From NCBI GenBank assembly GCA_949292245.1, contig CASEYV010000001.1, positions 116,433 to 180,432 of the forward strand: DNA of 64,000 nt, read 5' to 3'. A program made the translations under genes and the position numbers. The notes below the pieces were generated by a model. The model did not search any database and was not told where the DNA came from. It was given only the letters and a program-made list of their open reading frames with translations. Shown piece by piece: positions 9,338 through 17,386 of this stretch (position 1 is its first letter; each line of letters begins with the position of its first letter). Source of the DNA: an uncultured bacterium. Its GTDB lineage: Bacteria; Bacillota_I; Bacilli_A; RF39; UBA660.

Positions 9338-9889
9338 TCATAATAATCCAAGATTTCTTTCGTGCATCACTTTAAATTCTATATTTCTTTTTTTACAATA
9401 TTCAATAGCTGAAGCCCATTTCATTGAATTTTTAGCCACCATTAATTTATCATAACCATTTGAAGTTTCTTTTAAAGACGTTTCTTTTAAAGGCTTAATT
9501 TCTATTAAAACCTTTCTTAATTTTTTATCGTTATCAATATACTCTATATAAAAATCAGGTGTATAAAAACTCATACGATTTTTAATTGGGTCTTTATATA
9601 ATATTCTTATAACTTCACTACCCCATCTGATAATAGCATCCGTAGAATCGCACCATTCAGCAAACTGCTTTTCCCAACCACTTCTATAAACAATAGGTTG
9701 AGGTTCATCTGTTTCCATAATATTAATAACTTTTAAAGGTTTTTTTGGAATAAAAAAACCTTGTTTCCATTTTTTATTATGAGGTTTTTGATGATTTGAT
9801 AATTTTTCAGCAATAAGATTAACATATTGTTTATATCTTATTGCTGCATATTGTAAATCTATATTATTTTTAGATTCTATTACATCCAT
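9338..9889 (-). CDS. 4: Head completion protein, T4 gp4/gp50-like (PD-(D/E)XK fold)
   Basis: A 183-residue protein. Its core, YRSGWEKQFAEWCD (about 68-81), WGSEVIRILYKDP and YTPDFYIEY followed by KVLIEIKPLKE, follows the TnsA/T4 gp4-type nuclease fold (E in WEK, PDF and ExK). In T4, gp4 is needed to finish DNA-filled heads. A perfect TATAAATA box (9913-9920, minus strand) lies about 25 bases upstream, agreeing with late expression. GGGA is the ribosome binding site. Confidence 0.7.
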   Translation of the reverse strand: MDVIESKNNIDLQYAAIRYKQYVNLIAEKLSNHQKPHNKKWKQGFFIPKKPLKVINIMETDEPQPIVYRSGWEKQFAEWCDSTDAIIRWGSEVIRILYKDPIKNRMSFYTPDFYIEYIDNDKKLRKVLIEIKPLKETSLKETSNGYDKLMVAKNSMKWASAIEYCKKRNIEFKVMHERNLGLL

Positions 9890-9912
9890 TTAAAATCCCA
9901 TCTTTTTAGGAT

Positions 9913-9920
9913 TATTTATA
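9913..9920 (-). promoter_or_regulatory. T4-type late promoter TATAAATA before gp4-like gene
   Basis: A perfect TATAAATA on the minus strand, 24 bases before the ATG of the head completion gene. It lies just before the end of the 9922-10485 gene. Confidence 0.6.
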
Positions 9921-9921
9921 T

Positions 9922-10485
9922 TTAATTACCAATTATATCCTCGTATAATTCTAATTCACATTTTGAAGTATCTATATCATCACATAACATTATACAATCT
10001 GGATAAAATGATTCTTCATGTGTTTCTGGATTAACAATTCTGTTATCCCAATCTGAACTTTTTCCTAATGGCATAACTAATAAATTTTTCTTTGGTAACT
10101 TTGGAACAAAATGTTCAATAGCTGTTTGATTTACTGATTTAATAGAAATATTAACAATTTTTGGTATTCCTATATAAAAAGGATTAAATATAGCTGTTTG
10201 ATGTTCAAAATGTAGTAATTCTTCCACTGGAACTAATTGACATATAAAATCATGGTCATTTGTAATCATTATTCGCCAATTTAATGGGATTTCTAAACTA
10301 TATTTGTTTCCAACATTTAATTCTACAGTTGGATATCTATATAATATATATGTAGTTATTTTTTTAAAATAAAAATCCATATCTTCTTTATCAGCATAAT
10401 CAAAAACACACATTTTTGAATCAATTAATTTATTTGTTGGTTGATTCAAATTAAATGGTTTATTTTCTGGCAAAAGTATTTCCAT
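9922..10485 (-). CDS. Hypothetical protein between uvsW and gp4-like gene
   Basis: A 187-residue acidic protein of unknown family. Segments such as YSLEIPLNWRIMITNDHDFICQ and KKNLLVMPLGKSSDWDNRI suggest a mainly beta structure, with conserved-looking Trp and Asp residues in the C-terminal third. It starts 12 bases after the UvsW-like stop with an AAGGA site, so it is co-transcribed with uvsW from a late-type promoter. A virion or assembly role is likely from position only. Confidence 0.5.
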   Translation of the reverse strand: MEILLPENKPFNLNQPTNKLIDSKMCVFDYADKEDMDFYFKKITTYILYRYPTVELNVGNKYSLEIPLNWRIMITNDHDFICQLVPVEELLHFEHQTAIFNPFYIGIPKIVNISIKSVNQTAIEHFVPKLPKKNLLVMPLGKSSDWDNRIVNPETHEESFYPDCIMLCDDIDTSKCELELYEDIIGN

Positions 10486-10497
10486 TAATATTCCTTT

Positions 10498-11976
10498 TTA
10501 TTTCCAATTTTCAATATTTAATACTTTATAAGGAAATTTTTTATCCTCATAATAATGTATTCTATCATTAAAATGTTTTTTAGAAAATTTGGTGCTTGAA
10601 CATATATCATAAATATCAACATGTTTTTTATCTACACCAATTCTCAATCCTCTACCTATTGATTGAATAACACGAACAAAAGATTTACCAATATCTAATA
10701 ATACTAAATTAAATAATCTTGGTATATCCAAACCTGTTGAAGCTATTTGAGCTGTTGCGATTAAACATCTATTATTTTCTGTTTTAATAGAATCATATTC
10801 TTCAAATCTTTTTTTAGTTTTTATTGCTCCGCTTAAAAACACAGAATCTATACCTTGATTTTTTAATAATTTATCTAATTTTTCTCCTACGGCAATTCTA
10901 TTTACTAACACTAATGTATTACCACATTGTTGAGTTATACCCGCTAATAAATTGGCTATAAAATTATTTCTATCGTCATTATTGTATAGATATTCAACTT
11001 CATCTTGATAAGACATAAATTGAGAATTATCAATTAAACGAACGCACTTAATGTTGCAATCCGCTAATATTCCTTTATCTTGTAATTCTTTTGAATCAAG
11101 ATGATGAACTACATCACCTAATGATGTTAATAAAGCAAATTTATCACATTTATCTTTAGGAACTGTTCCTGTCAATCCCCATTTAATAGGCAATTCTTTA
11201 AATGTTGTATTACATATTTTTTGTAAATGATATGATTTACATTGATGACATTCATCAAATAAAATACCAACTACATTTTCTTTTAATTTTAATATTTCGT
11301 TGGCTGATAATTTTTGTTCTGAACTACCACGCTCCATAGAATTTATAGTTTGCCAAGTGCAAACTAATACTTTATGGTCAAATTCTCTTAATCCTAAACC
11401 AACAATACCGACATCTAAACCCAAATCTTTAAATACTTGAGCTGTTTGAACTGTTAAATCTTTACTTGGTTCAATAATTATAAATCTACCGTATTCAGTA
11501 ACTTTTTTTGCTAATGCAACAGAAATTAATGTTTTACCTGCACCTGTTGCTGCTTCAATAATAGCTCGTGGATTTTGTAAGCACTTATTAACTATATCGA
11601 CTTGGTGGTCAAACATAATAACAGATTGACCTTCAAATCGATGACCTTTACCCCATTTTTCTGATGATAAAAAGTTTTCATCTATTAAATCAAACTGTGG
11701 TGTTTCCAATAAATTATCCGGTTTTATAATTTCTACCTCATATTTTGACATATCAATTAAATTGAATATTTGTGGTAATAAATTAACAAATGTCTGTCCG
11801 GTTAATGTATAATAATTAGTATAACCATCCCAATGACCTAATTTATATTGAGGAGTAAATCTTGCTGTCGGAACAAAAACTCTAAATGTATCATAACATA
11901 TTTTTCTATCTATTTCATTCAATCCTTGAATTGAACAATTCACATAATCTTTATATGTTATTACTAATTTTGACAT
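10498..11976 (-). CDS. uvsW: ATP-dependent DNA helicase, T4 UvsW-like
   Basis: A superfamily 2 helicase of 492 residues. The N-terminal gp17-like domain includes TARFTPQYKLGHWDG. It then has Walker A ATGAGKTLIS (about 143-152), the DECH box LFDECHQC, the TGT motif WGLTGTVPK, and C-terminal motifs TGLDIPRL and QSIGRGLRIG. In T4, UvsW unwinds R-loops and branched intermediates and shuts off origin-dependent replication late in infection. A perfect TATAAATA box stands 25 bases upstream, which matches the known late timing of T4 uvsW. Confidence 0.9.
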   Translation of the reverse strand: MSKLVITYKDYVNCSIQGLNEIDRKICYDTFRVFVPTARFTPQYKLGHWDGYTNYYTLTGQTFVNLLPQIFNLIDMSKYEVEIIKPDNLLETPQFDLIDENFLSSEKWGKGHRFEGQSVIMFDHQVDIVNKCLQNPRAIIEAATGAGKTLISVALAKKVTEYGRFIIIEPSKDLTVQTAQVFKDLGLDVGIVGLGLREFDHKVLVCTWQTINSMERGSSEQKLSANEILKLKENVVGILFDECHQCKSYHLQKICNTTFKELPIKWGLTGTVPKDKCDKFALLTSLGDVVHHLDSKELQDKGILADCNIKCVRLIDNSQFMSYQDEVEYLYNNDDRNNFIANLLAGITQQCGNTLVLVNRIAVGEKLDKLLKNQGIDSVFLSGAIKTKKRFEEYDSIKTENNRCLIATAQIASTGLDIPRLFNLVLLDIGKSFVRVIQSIGRGLRIGVDKKHVDIYDICSSTKFSKKHFNDRIHYYEDKKFPYKVLNIENWK

Positions 11977-12000
11977 AATATCTCCAATAATATATTTCCT

Positions 12001-12008
12001 TATTTATA
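12001..12008 (-). promoter_or_regulatory. T4-type late promoter TATAAATA before uvsW
   Basis: A perfect TATAAATA on the minus strand, about 25 bases before the uvsW start. uvsW is a late gene in T4, so this is one of the best-supported boxes. Confidence 0.65.
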
Positions 12009-12033
12009 TTACTATAAATGATATATTTAATTC

Positions 12034-12041
12034 AATAAATA
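12034..12041 (+). promoter_or_regulatory. Late-type promoter box AATAAATA before 12075 gene
   Basis: AATAAATA lies 34 bases before the ATG of the probable virion gene and is divergent from the uvsW box about 30 bases away. Confidence 0.45.
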
Positions 12042-12074
12042 TTATTATAATTTATAAAATATTGAGGATTTATA

Positions 12075-12539
12075 ATGGCTGAAATTTTTAAAAATTTTAT
12101 TTCTGTATCAAAAACAGTTGGTGAAAAAATAATAGTTCCATCTGGAATAGTTGGTCAAAATACTGTTAATATATTATCTGGTGCTGAATCTATGGGTCAA
12201 TTATTAAGAGAAGAAGATTCTACAGCCCAAGTTCACTCATTATATATAACACAAGCAAGTAATCCAAGAATAAAAGGAACAAATAGATATAACGAATCAT
12301 TATTCAAACATATAGACTTAATGATTAAAGACGTTGATAATAGTGAAACAAAAGTTTATGCTGCATATGATATTCAAATAGTTCCTGGTTCATCATATTA
12401 TATAGAAAAAAATATTACATTAACACCAACACAATATTTAGTTATAGATATTCCATCTGGTGTCGGAAATAATGATACCGATTTAAATATCAATGTTATA
12501 GCTTCAACAGTTTTATTTGTAGAAGATAAAGAAGAATAA
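12075..12539 (+). CDS. Probable virion protein
   Basis: A 154-residue protein with a mainly beta pattern, no signal peptide, and a C-terminal beta strand pair (NINVIASTVLFVED). The context (late-type box upstream, its own GAGG site, strong terminator directly after the stop) suggests an abundant structural protein, perhaps a head or tail decoration or completion subunit. It is a single-gene plus-strand unit flanked by minus-strand genes. Specific family not recognised. Confidence 0.55.
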   Translation: MAEIFKNFISVSKTVGEKIIVPSGIVGQNTVNILSGAESMGQLLREEDSTAQVHSLYITQASNPRIKGTNRYNESLFKHIDLMIKDVDNSETKVYAAYDIQIVPGSSYYIEKNITLTPTQYLVIDIPSGVGNNDTDLNINVIASTVLFVEDKEE

Positions 12540-12568
12540 AAAAAGAGGTTTAAACCTCTTTTTTTATT
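12538..12568. terminator. Bidirectional terminator
   Basis: An 11-base perfect inverted repeat (arms 12541-12551 and 12552-12562, core AGAGGTTT) flanked by A-rich and T-rich tracts. It serves the plus-strand 12075 gene and the convergent minus-strand 12550 gene, whose stop codon lies inside it. Confidence 0.85.
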
Positions 12569-12813
12569 ATTTTTAATATATTTTTTTCTATTTCTTTTTT
12601 TAGATTAACATCTTCCAATATATAATCAACATCATCATTTAATACATTATCATTTTCTGTCATACATAAATAAGATAAAAATTCAGCTGTTGAATTAAAT
12701 ATCATTTTATCATTATCAGTTTTTAAAATAATTTTTTTCTGTATAGTATCTGGTGATGGAAATAATTTAAAAACATTATTATACATAATTTTCCATACAT
12801 CATTACTAAACAT
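12550..12813 (-). CDS. Small hypothetical protein
   Basis: An 87-residue acidic and lysine-rich protein ending inside the terminator. It starts 4 bases after the stop of the 12818-13396 gene, with TAAGGA upstream, so both are one unit. Mixed helix and strand, no membrane segment. Family not recognised. Confidence 0.55.
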   Translation of the reverse strand: MFSNDVWKIMYNNVFKLFPSPDTIQKKIILKTDNDKMIFNSTAEFLSYLCMTENDNVLNDDVDYILEDVNLKKEIEKNILKIIKKEV

Positions 12814-12817
12814 TTTA

Positions 12818-13396
12818 TTATTCCTTAGCTGATGCTGATTGTTTAAGAGCTGCTACCAAATCACTGATACTTGAATTTAATGAATTAATTTTACTTTCCA
12901 AGTTGTCAATACGACTTTCCATAGAATTAATTTTAGCATCTTGAACTGCATTAATTGGTGTTTTAATACCATCTTCTGAAATATGGAATTTAGTTACTTC
13001 TTTATTATTTTTTTCAGCTTCATATTGATTGATAGCATTAACAATTTCTTTTGGTGTCATTGTCATATCACCTGGTAATTCAACCTTAACTCTATTTTCC
13101 TCAACAACACGAATTTGCTTCAATGCTCTCAAAACAGATAACATTGTTTGTTTTGGATAACTCATAAAGAATTTTCTATCAAGAATTTTCCAAATTTCTG
13201 GAACTCTTTGACATTCATCACTATTAACAACATTAAGAAGTTCTGAACGTAAATCGGCATCCAATTTATCATATGCAACAACAGAACAAGTATCTGGGTC
13301 TGTATCATTTTGAAGTGCAATCAAAACATATCTATCACCAGAAATTTCATCTTGAGCATAATGTTTTAATGGTTTTCCTGTTAAATTATTTAACAT
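12818..13396 (-). CDS. Probable late virion or assembly protein with C-terminal coiled coil
   Basis: A 192-residue protein. The N-terminal two thirds is globular (ISGDRYVLIALQ, EIWKILDRKFFMSYP). The last 40 residues form a heptad-like coiled coil (SMESRIDNLESKINSLNSSI), which suggests a trimeric or dimeric assembly. Codon use is less AT-extreme than in neighbouring unknown genes, which in phages often marks high expression. A perfect TATAAATA box lies about 40 bases upstream and AGGAG precedes the ATG. Family not recognised. Confidence 0.6.
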   Translation of the reverse strand: MLNNLTGKPLKHYAQDEISGDRYVLIALQNDTDPDTCSVVAYDKLDADLRSELLNVVNSDECQRVPEIWKILDRKFFMSYPKQTMLSVLRALKQIRVVEENRVKVELPGDMTMTPKEIVNAINQYEAEKNNKEVTKFHISEDGIKTPINAVQDAKINSMESRIDNLESKINSLNSSISDLVAALKQSASAKE

Positions 13397-13435
13397 ATTT
13401 TTCTCCTATAAAATAAATTTACTCTTTTATAATTT

Positions 13436-13443
13436 TATTTATA
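13436..13443 (-). promoter_or_regulatory. T4-type late promoter TATAAATA before 12818-13396 gene
   Basis: A perfect TATAAATA on the minus strand, 40 bases before the start codon, followed by an AGGAG ribosome binding site. Confidence 0.6.
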
Positions 13444-13490
13444 GGGCATTTTTTTGATTTTTTGATTTTAACACTTTTAAAAATAATTTT

Positions 13491-14630
13491 TTATTTATTA
13501 TATTTTTTAATGATTATAGATTCAGTCAATAATTTTTGAATATTTGATTTATTAAATATTTGAACTAATTTTCTATATAATGGTGTTTTTTCTATTAATG
13601 TATTTCTTGCATAGATATATAATTCGTTATTAAAATTATACATATAATTATAGTTATCATCAGCAAATTCCATATCAGAGTTAGTATTTCCGCTCATAGC
13701 AAAATCTATTTCTTCAAATTGTTCCGCTCCATAATAACTATTATCATAACCATAATTATTAAAATATTCTTGTTTTAAATCTGTATGAATATAATCATAT
13801 CCATCAGCACAAATATAAACTCCATTTGTAACATCATATACAACTCTTAATTTGTCAAAACCTTTGGCATAATTAATCAATTCATATACTGAAGCTGTTA
13901 AGCAAATAGGATTTTCATCATCATTTAATGGAATTAATGATTCTTTTAATGCTTTTGTAAAATTTTTTATTTTTCCATTATTCAATACTAACAATGGATA
14001 AAAATAAATTTTTCTTACTCTTGGATATCTTTTTTTAACTGTTTGTAAAATATTAAATTTACCAGAATTTATTTCTTTACCAAGTTCATTGAAAACTTCT
14101 AAATTATGAATGTCATCATCTATCATTCTAACAGCGGTAAATTCACCAGATTTAAGATATTTTAAAATAACATAACGCTTTCTTTCAGCAACTGACTTGA
14201 TATTTGTTAAATTACCAGAGCGTTCAATATAAACATTTGGTATTTCGACATCAATACCATTACTTTTGAATGTTTTTAAAAATAATTCTTTATTATCAAA
14301 ATCAGAGCGAGCTGTTAAAAATATTACTTTTTCGAATTTATTGTTTTTCTTAATAGAATCTATTATTTTTTGAATTTTATTAACGATTGGTTCAATAGGT
14401 TCTGATGTTTTATTAAATACTCGTGAATCTTGAAATTCACTAAAATCATATTTTTCTCCATGTTTTAAAACATCTGTATTAAATTGTTTATTGTCTAATA
14501 CACGAACAACATTACCATCTTCATCTATTACTTTTACTTTAGCATAAGTATGAAAAGTGGTTTCATCAATATCAATAAATGATATTGAATGTCCCACTAA
14601 TCTATTATCTGATTCAAAAATATTTTTCAT
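13491..14630 (-). CDS. HAD-like phosphatase-domain protein
   Basis: A 379-residue protein. The N-terminal domain carries HAD superfamily motifs: ISFIDIDET (D20-x-D22-x-T24), VIFLTARSDF (motif II) and RMIDDDIHNLE (motif III/IV). This suggests a phosphohydrolase, perhaps a nucleotide or 3'-phosphatase like that of T4 polynucleotide kinase, although no kinase P-loop is present. The C-terminal 160 residues are Tyr/Asn-rich and unassigned. There is no ribosome binding site before the ATG; an AATAAATA box (14636-14643) ends only 5 bases upstream, so the message may be nearly leaderless. Confidence 0.6.
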   Translation of the reverse strand: MKNIFESDNRLVGHSISFIDIDETTFHTYAKVKVIDEDGNVVRVLDNKQFNTDVLKHGEKYDFSEFQDSRVFNKTSEPIEPIVNKIQKIIDSIKKNNKFEKVIFLTARSDFDNKELFLKTFKSNGIDVEIPNVYIERSGNLTNIKSVAERKRYVILKYLKSGEFTAVRMIDDDIHNLEVFNELGKEINSGKFNILQTVKKRYPRVRKIYFYPLLVLNNGKIKNFTKALKESLIPLNDDENPICLTASVYELINYAKGFDKLRVVYDVTNGVYICADGYDYIHTDLKQEYFNNYGYDNSYYGAEQFEEIDFAMSGNTNSDMEFADDNYNYMYNFNNELYIYARNTLIEKTPLYRKLVQIFNKSNIQKLLTESIIIKKYNK

Positions 14631-14641
14631 AAAAATATTTA

Positions 14642-14860
14642 TTAAATATCATAATTATCGCATATATCTTGAATCATATTTTTAACTTTAACAATATTAT
14701 CCAAAATATTTTTGACTTCTGGGTCATCTAAAATATTTTTATTGTTAATTGAATCAATACTACTAACCGTAAAAGTAATATTATTTAAACTACCATCTTC
14801 ATTTATTCCATTCGGATATATAATTTCAAATTCTTCATCATTAGTTAAGATAACTGGCAT
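14642..14860 (-). CDS. Small hypothetical protein
   Basis: A 72-residue acidic protein between DNA ligase and the HAD-like gene. It starts 10 bases after the ligase stop with AGAGG upstream. It has an N-terminal beta part (MPVILTNDEEFEIIYPNG) and a C-terminal helix with two similar ILDD/ILDN turns. Probably co-transcribed with ligase. Family not recognised. Confidence 0.5.
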   Translation of the reverse strand: MPVILTNDEEFEIIYPNGINEDGSLNNITFTVSSIDSINNKNILDDPEVKNILDNIVKVKNMIQDICDNYDI

Positions 14861-14869
14861 AATTAACCT

Positions 14870-16204
14870 CTAATCAAATCTACCATTTTCATAAACCATC
14901 AATAATATTGGAAATCTTAAAGAAATATTCCCATTTTGGTCAATAGTTTCTTCAAAATATTTAACTTTAATAGTTTTTCCAATAATATTTTCTGGATGTT
15001 CTTTCCATTCAATTCTTTGAGAATCAATTAATCCAGAACCAACTTTAACATCATAACCTTTATGTTCTATATGTAACGCAGAAACACAGTCAACATCTTT
15101 CATTGTTCCATCTATTAGCATTGGTTTAACACCAAGTTCAATAGATTTAACAATATATTCTGCATCAGAAAATTCTTTATACTTTAATAAATCAAAACTA
15201 CGTTTTCCTTTATAAAAATCATCTTTACGAAGCATTAAACCTTCCCAATTATTTTCTAATGCTTTTTCTTTCATACTATCAAATATATCCTGTGAATCAA
15301 TTTTAACTTGTTCAACTATTTTAATATGTTCAGAACATATCATATCTTTAAGTTCTAATAAATGATTATATCTATCACTAAATTTTCTTTTAGAAGTTTT
15401 ACTATCAAATTCTTCTTGTGTTAAAACATCAAAAATATTATATCTAATATTTTGAATAGTATGATTTTTACGGCGAATTTGTTTCATAATTCCTTGAAAA
15501 TCATCAGAACCATCTTCTGTAATTAAAGATAATTCTCCATCAAAAGCAAGACCTTTTAAACCAGTTATTTTATTAAATTCTTGTCTTAAAACATCCAATA
15601 CCCAAAATTCTTCGCCTTGTCTTGAAAAAAATGAACAATCATTATTAATTTGAGCTATACATCTAATACCATCAAGTTTACGAGAAGCATACCAAGAATC
15701 TTCTGTCCAATTAAATCTATTGGAATCAAATTTTTCACCAAGTGATACATTAAATGTTGGAATTAAATCTGGAATAACTTTATTTAAAGTTTTAGCATCA
15801 ATTCGGCATTTTAAATCTTTATCAATTACTCTAAGAATTATATCTTTCCAAGGCTCATAAACTTTAATAAAATTATTAACCATTTTAATTGCATCATGAC
15901 CTGTAACAATTCTATTATTTAAAGCCCATAATAGACTAAAAAAATCATAACTGTCATTAGTTATAATATCATCTACATCAATATCATCTACTAAATCTTC
16001 TCGTTTAAGAATATTTGCAGATGTTAAATAATATTTGTAATGATAATTATATACTGCATTCATTAATTTTGAAAACAATTTATTATTATTGTCATAAAAC
16101 TCTTTAATAACATTTTGCTTATCTAAATTAGAATTTGTTTCATTACATTTATCTATAAAATTCTCTAAATATTGCAAAATTTTAGTTTGTGTATTTTCTT
16201 TCAT
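14870..16204 (-). CDS. 30: ATP-dependent DNA ligase, T4 gp30-like
   Basis: Seals nicks during replication and recombination. It is 444 residues long, close to T4 ligase (487). The adenylation motif SRKLDGIR places the catalytic Lys at 176. Further motifs are FDGELSLI, WEGLMLRKDD (motif IV region) and LLKYKEF (motif V), with a C-terminal OB-fold segment (GSGLIDSQR). A consensus sigma70-type promoter lies upstream, and a perfect inverted repeat in the leader includes the ribosome binding site. Confidence 0.92.
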   Translation of the reverse strand: MKENTQTKILQYLENFIDKCNETNSNLDKQNVIKEFYDNNNKLFSKLMNAVYNYHYKYYLTSANILKREDLVDDIDVDDIITNDSYDFFSLLWALNNRIVTGHDAIKMVNNFIKVYEPWKDIILRVIDKDLKCRIDAKTLNKVIPDLIPTFNVSLGEKFDSNRFNWTEDSWYASRKLDGIRCIAQINNDCSFFSRQGEEFWVLDVLRQEFNKITGLKGLAFDGELSLITEDGSDDFQGIMKQIRRKNHTIQNIRYNIFDVLTQEEFDSKTSKRKFSDRYNHLLELKDMICSEHIKIVEQVKIDSQDIFDSMKEKALENNWEGLMLRKDDFYKGKRSFDLLKYKEFSDAEYIVKSIELGVKPMLIDGTMKDVDCVSALHIEHKGYDVKVGSGLIDSQRIEWKEHPENIIGKTIKVKYFEETIDQNGNISLRFPILLMVYENGRFD

Positions 16205-16211
16205 AAAAAAT

Positions 16212-16235
16212 TCTCCATATAAATTTATATGGAGA
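16212..16235. promoter_or_regulatory. Leader inverted repeat enclosing the ligase ribosome binding site
   Basis: A 24-base perfect palindrome immediately downstream of the -10 box of the ligase promoter. On the mRNA its 3' arm contains the GGAGA ribosome binding site, 8 bases before the ATG, so a hairpin would block translation. As DNA it could equally be an operator. The AT-rich stem would be only moderately stable. Confidence 0.55.
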
Positions 16236-16236
16236 T

Positions 16237-16265
16237 ATTATATTTAATTTAAAAATATTTGTCAA
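16237..16265 (-). promoter_or_regulatory. Consensus sigma70 promoter for DNA ligase
   Basis: On the minus strand TTGACA (16260-16265), 17 bases, TATAAT (16237-16242): both hexamers and the spacer match the consensus exactly. It overlaps the 3' end of the 16262-17386 gene. This is the best sigma70-type promoter in the window. Confidence 0.85.
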
Positions 16266-17386
16266 GAATATAATTTATCTAATTGACCTAATACATTTTT
16301 AGATGCTTCCGCCCATGTATTTGAATAATGATTATCATTTTTTATATATTTAGAATACATATTTTTTTCATTATCATATAAATTATTTTCAAAATATCTT
16401 AATTCTAAATCTGTTAAATTAATATTATTTGTAAATTTCCATTTATTATGTAAAATTGGCATATATTTTTTTATTATACTATATATAAATTTTGTATAAT
16501 TTAAAAATTCATCTATAAAAGCATTATTATAATGATTTAACGCAGATACCGCATAGGATTTATTGTTAAAATTATAATTTATGATATCCATTATATTATC
16601 TAAACATATTTTAGCATTAATTAAATCAAATTTATCGATTAATTGTTGAAAACATAATGAATAGAACATTAATTTAAAATAATTATTACTATTATATTTA
16701 AAATTTTTATTAATTAAGCATTTTTTAATAAAATCATTAGTTTCAACATATTCTAAACAAAATTGACCTATAAATTCATAAAATAATAAAAACATTTGTT
16801 CTCTTTTAGAATACATCATATGTTTAAATGCTTCTAAATTTGAAAATTCTATAATTTCATTAAATATTTTAGCTTCATATTCAAAAAAATCTTTGACCAA
16901 ATGGAAATTCTTTTCTTTTTCAGTATATTCAATAATTTTTTCATAAATTAATTTAGAATAATACATACAATGTAAAAATTCGGAATATTTTTCTTTTTCT
17001 GGTAAAACATTGTTTCTATATAATCTTAAAAATTTCATATTTCTGGCATTGAAGTCTTTTGTTAAGGACATATTACCATCTTCCATTTCACATAACCAAT
17101 ATAATTTGGTTTCCATATCCATTTTATCAAAATCTTTTTCAAATTCACTCAAATCATCACTAAAAGATAATTTTAATTCTAAATGATATTCTTCAGGAGT
17201 ATTTTTATATATATAATTTTGTAATTCTTTAATTATTTCATTACTATTTTCATAGTTATATATGATTTTTAAAAAATCAATGTCATTTTCTCCAAATATT
17301 TGCTTTGTAGCTTTTTCAGCCATAATTTTATAGTTTTCATCATCTTTAATTACATTATATATTCTTTCTGGCAAATAAAGTAACAT
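16262..17386 (-). CDS. Unknown protein closing the radical SAM operon
   Basis: A 374-residue, mainly helical protein rich in Tyr, Phe, Asn and Lys, with no transmembrane segment or recognised motif. The start codon overlaps the stop of the upstream radical SAM gene (TAATG) with AGGAG in the upstream coding region, so the two are translationally coupled. Weak repeated helices (for example EFLHCMYYSKLIYEKIIEY and YFKLMFYSLCFQQLIDKF) hint at a helical-repeat scaffold. From position it may be a partner, carrier or immunity-like factor for the maturation system, but nothing in the sequence proves this. Confidence 0.5.
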   Translation of the reverse strand: MLLYLPERIYNVIKDDENYKIMAEKATKQIFGENDIDFLKIIYNYENSNEIIKELQNYIYKNTPEEYHLELKLSFSDDLSEFEKDFDKMDMETKLYWLCEMEDGNMSLTKDFNARNMKFLRLYRNNVLPEKEKYSEFLHCMYYSKLIYEKIIEYTEKEKNFHLVKDFFEYEAKIFNEIIEFSNLEAFKHMMYSKREQMFLLFYEFIGQFCLEYVETNDFIKKCLINKNFKYNSNNYFKLMFYSLCFQQLIDKFDLINAKICLDNIMDIINYNFNNKSYAVSALNHYNNAFIDEFLNYTKFIYSIIKKYMPILHNKWKFTNNINLTDLELRYFENNLYDNEKNMYSKYIKNDNHYSNTWAEASKNVLGQLDKLYS

